From positions 310,001 to 374,000 of the forward strand of contig MU839827.1 of assembly GCA_030411725.1 (NCBI GenBank): 64,000 nucleotides of DNA, read 5' to 3'. Below the pieces are notes generated by a model. That model ran no database searches. It had not been told where the DNA came from and worked only from the letters and a program-made list of their open reading frames with translations. Made by a program: the position numbers and the translations under genes. Below, in pieces: positions 57,844 to 64,000 of the stretch (position 1 is the stretch's first letter; every line of letters starts with the position of its first letter). Source of the stretch: Echria macrotheca. Its lineage: Eukaryota; Ascomycota; Sordariomycetes; Sordariales; Schizotheciaceae.

Positions 57844-59383
57844 TGCGACGGAAGAAGTTGGTTTGGAGGGTGTAGAAGAGGGAAGGATATTTGAATGAGA
57901 TTTTGGGCACTGGATTCCAAGATGAATTGGGTTGTTGCGAAGATATTGAGTATCTTCTCTCGTCTGTCAACGAAAGACTTGCAGTCTTTATAGACGTCAT
58001 TCCAAACCCCTTCGGGTCCATTTTGATAAGGACGGTCCCGAGATGGACATAGAGCTCCTTGCTTCAACAGCAAGAAACAGCAGCAGTGCCATGCCCATAA
58101 CACATTTCGTGATAACATGCGCAGGATACTAAAGGCAGTGAGCTAAGTATTTGCAGAGCTGATTGGTTCACCCGCAGTCTACTGAGCAGCGTGCAGGCGG
58201 ATCGCCAGAACCGGCTCACCGTTCACCGGGCCTCTGTTCAACTTCTAGAATAGGAACCAGTCCGGGGAAGCCAGGTGTCCGTTTAGAGGGCGGAGTCGGT
58301 GGCCAAGGTCGATATGCTGCTGGCCCAAGGTCATCTGGCACACCTTAATTGCGCACAACTGGCTTGTCGATGACTTTGGGCTCTGCTCTTTCGTCCTCCA
58401 TCCGACCTGGTATCGTGCCAGAGTGGTCAGAACATCGGCAGGCAGATTCACGAGCCGCTACTACCGTCTGAGCCTCAAGCGGTCCGTCGACTCTCGCCAG
58501 TGGCCAACCCTCCTTCACGGCTCGCCGGTCTCCTTGGGGTCTCCGGGAGGGTCGGAAGAGGTGTTGACTGGGGATGTCAGGCATAAAAGAGCCCCCAACA
58601 ACCAGGACAGCAAGCAACTATTGATGCCCTACGCATAGATGCAAACAATATAGGCGCGCCGTGTCGCACACTAGTCGCCAATGCAGAGGTGCCATGATTG
58701 ACGGCATCGCCACGCCTTTTGCAGAATGTGTGTGTGGGTGCGGGCCGCTATCATGCGGCCATGGGAAATTCACCGTCCCCGCAAGGCTGTCGAGCTTCTG
58801 GTATGTTCGGCCGGTGAGCTGTTGCGACCAGGTTATTGTGCAGCCGCTGGCCGTGGTGGTAGAGGTGGAGGAGGAGGTGGTGGTGGTGGTGGTGTGTGAA
58901 GTGGCACTGTCGACCAGTGTCGTCGAGACTGCGATGGCAACACTTTTGACCCCATTCGGCCTCAGGTACCAACACGTCACCAATCTGAAGGAGCGGTCAA
59001 CACGGGGCGAGCTCCGTGCCCACGGTCAAGTCCGTAAAAGGATCTGACGGGCGCGCACCTCGTCGGAAGAGGTCTAAGGCAAAACTGGTCGCAGCATCCG
59101 AACCTCTCGTCTGTTGTTTCGAACTTTTCTGCCCCACCACGCCACCATTTTCATCAGCCCTGCAGGGAAAAGCGCAGGTGCACTGCGAGAGCCTCGCGTT
59201 TCCTTTTTCTCCGCACAGATCTGGGGATTGTGGTCAGTGCACATTTGGGGGCCAAATGGCGCTGCACAGCACGTGATGGAGTGCTGCTCGGCAGCTCGTC
59301 TCGATCTGCCAATCCGCGATAACGAATTCGCCGACCTTCGTTGCCTTTTTCTGCAGTTCCTCAACACTCACCAAAGGAAAGCC
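57844..59383. other. 1.5-kb divergent intergenic region
   Basis: Promoters of the zinc-finger-like gene (minus) and TAF6 (plus). It includes a GGT/GGA-rich tract at about 58853-58897. CACGTG near 59269 lies about 115 bp before the TAF6 start. The long plus-strand frame upstream of 59384 is in the TAF6 frame but looks like 5' leader. Confidence 0.5.
58853..58897 (+). repeat. GGT/GGA-rich low-complexity tract
   Basis: Purine-biased GGTGGTAGAGG...GGAGGAGG followed by a run of GGT triplets, upstream of TAF6. Confidence 0.8.
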
Positions 59384-60834
59384 ATGGCGAACCCCGAAGG
59401 CCCCAAGCTCCTTTGGAACCCCGAAAACGTTCGAGACGTCGCCGAGTCCGTCGGCATTTCGCTCGGCGACGAGCCGCTTCGCATTCTCGCCCAAGATGTC
59501 GAGTACCGAATTGGCCAAGTCATCATCGAGGCCTTGCGCTTCATGCGCGCGTCATGCCGCACCACCCTGACCGTCCAGGACGTCTCCCAAGCCCTTCGTG
59601 TTCTCGACATTGAGCCGCTATATGGTTATGAGTCAACAAGACCTCTGCGATACGGCGAAGCCAGCCTGGGACCGGGCCAGCCACTGTTCTACATCGACGA
59701 CGAGGAGGTCGACTTCGAGAAGCTGATCAACGCGCCCCTCCCCAAAGTGCCGCGTGACATGAGCTTTACAGGTGAGGTGGCGACGTGGACGCGGTTGCCA
59801 GGCTGGCCAAAAGTGCTAACTTCTTTCTAGCCCATTGGCTTGCCATTGAGGGCGTGCAGCCCTCGATTCCCCAGAACCCCACGACCGCCGAGACATCGTC
59901 GAAAGACTTGCTGCCCAAGGGACCGGGTGCGAATCCCGCGCTCGTCGCGCTTGCTGGCAACGATAACGTCTCCTTCCGACCCGCGGTTAAGCACGTCATC
60001 AGCAAGGAGCTCATCCTATACTTCGACAAGATCCAGGCTGCTATCCTGGACGACGATCCGGATGAGGAGAAGACGAGGTTGCGCGCCGCTGCGCTGGACT
60101 CGGTCCGCGCTGATCCCGGCCTGCACCAGCTTCTCCCGTATTTTGTCAACTTTATCACCAACCAAGTCACACACCGTCTCGACGATCTCTTCGTTCTTCG
60201 GCAAATGATGGAGCTCGCCGAAGCTGTCATTCAGAACCAGCACCTTTTCCTTGATCCATACGCCAGCGCCCTCTCCGCGCCTGTTCTTACCTGCCTCTTG
60301 TCGCGCAAGCTGGGCGGGTCAGATGACGGGACGGATGCCGTCAACGACCAATACCGTCTGCGCGAGTTCGCCGCCAGCTTACTCGGGACGATTGCGAAGA
60401 AATACGGAAAGAGCAATTCCCTGCTCCGTCCTAAACTGACGCGAACATGCCTGAAGTACTTTCTGGACCCCACACGCACCCCGGCTGTGCTCTGCGGTGC
60501 CATCCACGGGCTCTCGGCCGCCGGCGGACCGGAGGCTGTGCGGGTGCTGGTGCTCCCTAACCTGAAGAGCTGGGACGCGGCGGTCCTCCAACCGCTCCGC
60601 GACAGGGGCGAGGCTAGCCATCTCGACTTTGAAGCACTGGTCAACGGCGTCCTGAAGGCCATCAGCACATTGGTGGAGGGGGTGGCTGTGTCGAACGGGG
60701 TCAATGGGGTGGACTTGTCGCGGGAGGCTGAGCAGGTGGTCGAGTTTCTCGGCCCCATCATTGGACAACGTGTCAAGCAGCTCGGCAACCACACGCTGAA
60801 CCGAGCTATCCTCGAGGTTAAGCATCTGGAATAG
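59384..60834 (+). CDS. TAF6: TAF6, transcription initiation factor TFIID (and SAGA) subunit
   Basis: Histone-fold subunit that pairs with TAF9 in TFIID and, in fungi, SAGA. Exons 59384-59771 and 59831-60834 give 463 residues. The N-terminal histone fold (about residues 5-75) reads LLWNPENVRDVAESVGI, EPLRILAQDVEYRIGQVIIEALRFMRASCR and LTVQDVSQALRVLDIEPLYGY. A conserved linker (FYIDDEEVDFEKLINAPLPKVPRD, AHWLAIEGVQPSIPQNP) spans the single intron. The C-terminal HEAT-repeat domain follows (ELILYFDKIQAAI, LLPYFVNFITNQV, LDPYASALSAPVLTCLL, DQYRLREFAASLLGTI, ALCGAIHGL-type repeats). The start at 59384 is chosen because the histone fold begins within a few residues; the frame stays open upstream without family similarity. 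Confidence 0.96.
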
Positions 60835-61347
60835 GATGACTAGGTGCGGCTTCGACGGGACATTCCCCTTTTCGTGCGTCATGGATTATGGGACCGGCAA
60901 GGAAGGCAGCGTGGAGTTTGGCGAACAAAAGGAATGTGCATTTATTACGCAGTCAGCGTCTGCTTTCAGGAGGGATACTGGGATGCATCGACGGCACGGC
61001 GTATAGTGCATTTGATGACAGCTATGGGATGGTTTTTTGGGATAGTTATTTCTTAGGGGGGTTGCCGTGGCATTTCTGGGAGAGCGTGGCGACCCAAATG
61101 ATCAAATGATGGAACTCTTCCAGCGTATGTGACATAGAAATATGATTCTCGCGAATGGAGTAGCCAATACAGTGTACACCCACTACCACCAGTCTAGCGC
61201 CCCAGTACGGGTTATCGTCACAACAAGCACCCCTCTCCATCCTTTTACCGTCTCTTGACCACCGACCACCACGTCGCACGGCTCGACTCCTAACCAAATC
61301 CATTCCCCCCATATGTATATCCACAGTCCCAATCCTCGGTCGATGTT
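60835..61347. other. Intergenic region between convergent TAF6 and SDHC
   Basis: About 510 bp of 3' flanking sequence for both genes. I see no gene or repeat. Confidence 0.45.
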
Positions 61348-62164
61348 TTAAAGGAAGAAAGCAAGGTAAAGCCCGCCGACGATGGACGCTCCCCAGAGAT
61401 ACCAACCCGTCTGCACGATCGTCCGCCGCTTGAAGCCCACGCCGATATCAAAGAGCAGATGCCGCACGCCGTTGGTGGCGTGGAACACGAACGGCCACGC
61501 GAGCAGGAACTTGAGCCCGCCCTTGGCGGCGACGGGCAGGCCCGCCATGGCCGCCGCGAGCGACGCGCTCTCGAGGTGCCAGCCGGCCAGGGGCGCGACG
61601 AGGTACGCGGTCGCGAAGACGTAGAGCGCGCCGCTGAAGGACGCGCCCGTGATGCGCTGCCAGGCTGAGCCGCCGAACCAGGTCTGCTGCTTGTCGTAGA
61701 TGTCGAGGTGAGGCGAGACCGGGCGCTGGAGGCGTTGCTTTGCTAGGATGGATTGCGCTTCGGAGGGGGTGAGGTGTTGGGTTGCTACCGGTCTGTATAT
61801 ACATGTTATACGTGATTAGTTTTGGGAAGAGGAGAAACGGATGGGGGACGGACCGGGTCTGTTGTGTCGTCGACGAGAGGGACGAGGATGCGAGGCCTAG
61901 CTTGGCGATGTTGGTGTTGAAGAAGGCGTTTGGCTTGCCGGCGGTGACCACTACGGACGAAAATTAGTTATCGCGGAGTATATACGGGGGAAGGGAGGGA
62001 GCAATTGGTCTGGTGTTTGTGGTATCCGGGGCAGAGAGAGGGAAGGGAGCAGAGCTAGCTCTTCGGTCTGTTTTGCGAACGAAACATATGATGCGGATTT
62101 TGTCTCAATTGCGAAGAAGCGTACCTCGGCGGAGCGCCGTCGTTCCTGCGCGCTGGGCAATCAT
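61348..62164 (-). CDS. SDH3: Succinate dehydrogenase cytochrome b subunit (SDHC/Sdh3)
   Basis: Membrane-anchor subunit of mitochondrial complex II that helps bind haem b and ubiquinone. Exons on the minus strand: 62164-62125, 61950-61854 and 61792-61348, giving 193 residues, normal for the fungal family. The N-terminus (MIAQRAGTTALRR, with Arg/Ala/Thr and few acidic residues) is a mitochondrial presequence. The mature part shows RPVSPHLDIYDKQQTWFGGSAWQRITGASFSGALYVF, with the family's SPH and quinone-site SxxxR-type region. Next are two hydrophobic helices, then the haem-ligand segment HATNGVRHLLFDIG and a final helix TGWYLWGASIVGGLYLAFF. The SPH motif and the HxxNGxRHL histidines are intact. 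Confidence 0.94.
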
Positions 62165-63175
62165 GGCTACGGATTGAGCGAGAAACCAAAATTTCGGTGT
62201 GGTGGCCGGACCTCGGTGGTGGTGGTGGTGGTCGTGGTGGTGGTTTGCGAGACGTCAAACGACCGGAGAGTGGTTTTCGGAACGAACATTCAATCAGACA
62301 ATCGTCAATGATGCTTGCCCGGCACAAACTGGGATGAGCGGGAGCGTTCGGCACCTCGGTCCAGCATCTGGCCAATCAGACGCCACACAATTCGAATGCC
62401 CTTTCTCGCTGGCACTGACCAAGTCACGTGCCTTATGTGCCCCACCAACGCACGACGGACAGGTATTTGTTCTGGGATTGCTGGCCAAAATTTTTCTCTT
62501 TCCTCTTCTTTCTTCTTCAGATAGTTCATGGCCGCCCAACCGTAGTGTCGGGTGTTTGTCTCCATCAACCGATGCATACGCGGTAAACCAAAGGCACATT
62601 CTGTGTTTTTTATGGGTGGCCAGAGAAGAAAGAGATCCGTCGTTAATCTCATCTGCCAGTTAATCAGTCTGGCAGATGTTTCATTTCAAGATCTACATTC
62701 CCTCGTCTGTCGCATGTGGTGATGTCTTTCGCCATCCATGATTTAGAGTTGCTGCCCGTTCTACTGTGATATTCCTTCCATTGAGGAACATGTACTGCGA
62801 TGCGCGAGCTCTTCTGGGTATTCCGACGGTTGCGGCGCCCCGATACTGCGTGGAGGGTGAGGTGCCACGCATCGCGAGCCGCGTTGTCACCACGACCAAT
62901 CATCCTCTCTCGAGTGGTCTGCTCGGTTGTAGTTGTACCCGTCAGCATCAGTTTACAGCACTCAACTCTTATTCACATATTCGTCTACTCTTTGGGGTCT
63001 ACCCTAATGCTCTGTTCAGGCCAACTTGAACATCCAACCAGACTCAGCATTTGGTCCGAGTCATCACATGGCTGCTACACAACTTGTCCCACAGCTTTTA
63101 GACCCTTTTGGCTCGCTCTATCTGTGACGCTTAAATAACAGAAATGCGCCTGTTTCTACGCCTGAAAACATGCAT
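62165..63175. other. 1-kb intergenic region upstream of SDHC
   Basis: SDHC promoter and tyrosyl-tRNA synthetase 3' flank. It includes a GGT triplet run (62214-62245) about 50 bp upstream of the SDHC start and CACGTG-like sequence near 62426. I see no gene. Confidence 0.45.
62214..62245 (+). repeat. GGT triplet microsatellite in the SDHC promoter
   Basis: About ten GGT triplets interrupted once by CGT, 50-80 bp upstream of the SDHC start codon (CCA/ACC on the coding strand). Confidence 0.85.
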
Positions 63176-64000
63176 CTATTGGGTGGCCGCAGCTTCAGCA
63201 CCTTCGGCGGGGGCCTCCGCGGCAGCATCGCCCTTAGCCGCCCCAGGGTAGCGTGACCCCTTATCCTTGACCTTCTTGACCTTCTTCTTCTTCTCCTCTG
63301 GCGGGTAAGCCTTGAGCGTGACCTCCTGCCACTCCTTCGAGGCCTGGTAGGCAGCCTGGATGGGCGCCAGAAGGGCATTCAGCGCCTTGGAAACCGCTGG
63401 CTTCAGCAGTTGCGGTGTCAACTGGGATTGCGTTAGCTCCAAGCGTCGGAGAGAAGATTCTGACAACCTACAATATCATTCTTATAATCCGAATGCATCT
63501 GTGCGACGTCCTTGTACACCAGAGGCTCCAAACCGTCTCGCTCCCTATCCACACGGAATTCACCGTCGCCATACAGCGACGAGGCTGGAAGAAGAACGAA
63601 CTCGGTAAAAGAAAGAAGCCCATTGCCCTCGGTGACTCCAGGAGCGGCCTCGGCCTTCTTGATCTTTTTGGCTACAACCTCAGGGGCATCCAGCAGATCA
63701 ATCTTGCTGTCTAGAGGATATTAGCCGTGTTCTGGGTCCGGGAAGAACCAATCTTACCAGGATCGCTCGATGACATCTTCGATCCATGAAGACCCGGCAC
63801 CATAGGATTCATGATGTGTGCTCGCTGGCGAAGTTAGTCGTATTCAATGAAATTCAAACACGCATAGGTTGACACACCTCCCTGTATCCAAGCTTGGGAA
63901 GCCACTCCTTCGCAGCTGTGAACAGTTTCCTTTGATCCACACCACCGAACTGGCAGTCAACCTTGAGGTACTCCTCGTCCAGAACCTGGAGGATGGGGTA
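63176..64000 (-). CDS. TYS1: Cytoplasmic tyrosyl-tRNA synthetase, C-terminal part
   Basis: Class I aminoacyl-tRNA synthetase charging tRNA-Tyr; the N-terminal half lies beyond the right edge. Exons visible on the minus strand: 64000-63878, 63824-63758, 63710-63472 and 63421-63176. The visible catalytic part begins YPILQVLDEEYLKVDCQFGGVDQRKLF, then RAHIMNPMVPGLHGSKMSSSDPDSKIDLLD, where KMSSS is the signature KMSKS variant of eukaryotic/archaeal TyrRS. It continues through the anticodon-binding region (KKIKKAEAAPGVTEGNGLLSF, DGLEPLVYKDVAQMHSDYKNDI) and a helix (LLKPAVSKALNALLAPIQAAY). The tail is Lys/Ala-rich (KKKKVKKVKDKG, ending EAAATQ), like yeast Tys1 and without the EMAP-II-like domain of the human enzyme. 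Confidence 0.95.

Noticed and set aside
59114..59383. 90-codon in-frame extension upstream of TAF6
   Set aside because: The histone fold starts right after the ATG at 59384; the upstream part has no TAF6 similarity.
1..64000. CRISPR arrays, prokaryotic operons, prophage or tRNA/rRNA genes
   Set aside because: No regularly spaced direct repeats with unique spacers, no ribosome-binding-site-led gene strings, and no recognisable tRNA A/B-box pair with a clover-leaf; the window is nuclear fungal DNA.

Overview
The window looks like filamentous ascomycete chromosome, most likely Sordariomycetes and plausibly near Sordariales/Chaetomiaceae. The protein-coding genes are cut by short introns (about 45-80 nt) with GTAAGT/GTATGT-type donors, CTAAC-type branch sites and CAG/TAG acceptors. 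Intergenic regions are GC-balanced to GC-rich, 0.3-4.5 kb long, and carry TACC/GGTA tetranucleotide runs. The gene content is fungal: a HET-domain protein, a LaeA-like methyltransferase, a PTH11-like receptor, a JEN carboxylate permease and a DUF1688/URC4 protein. The lineage below class level is inference.

Layout. 0-15.8 kb: partial polynucleotide kinase/3'-phosphatase (minus, runs off the left edge), MFS hexose transporter, basic hypothetical protein (minus), ACMSD/6-methylsalicylate-decarboxylase-type amidohydrolase, concentrative nucleoside transporter, small polyQ hypothetical protein. 15.8-28.2 kb, accessory in character: HET protein, eight-exon LaeA-like methyltransferase (minus), membrane-anchored acetoacetate-decarboxylase-like protein (minus), bZIP factor with an atypical basic region, a 358-bp TA-flanked MITE, short-chain dehydrogenase. 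30.1-48.7 kb, conserved in character: URC4/DUF1688 (minus), a 4.5-kb gene-free stretch, a 1,772-residue KDM5/Lid2-type demethylase (minus), SLX1 nuclease subunit (minus), SF3A3 (minus) and the divergent eIF4A-III/FAL1 helicase. 49.3-64 kb: PTH11-like receptor (minus), JEN carboxylate transporter, zinc-finger-like hypothetical protein (minus), TAF6, SDH cytochrome b subunit (minus), and partial cytoplasmic tyrosyl-tRNA synthetase (minus, runs off the right edge).

How the genes relate. I see no complete biosynthetic cluster and no CRISPR, plasmid or phage feature. Two functional threads are visible. One is nucleic-acid maintenance and expression: PNKP and SLX1 in DNA repair, KDM5 and TAF6 in chromatin and transcription, SF3A3 and FAL1 in splicing and exon-junction marking, TyrRS in translation. 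The other is nutrient uptake and catabolism: hexose, nucleoside and carboxylate transporters, a uracil-catabolism-type protein, and an aromatic or pyrimidine acid decarboxylase-type enzyme. SF3A3 and FAL1 start 325 bp apart head to head. The least ordinary items are the MITE, the bZIP with glycine at the position of the usual invariant asparagine, the ADC-like membrane-anchored protein, a possible 12-nt frame-neutral microexon in the zinc-finger-like gene, and several inverted, G-rich or tandem repeats in intergenic DNA. I recognised no tRNA or rRNA gene.
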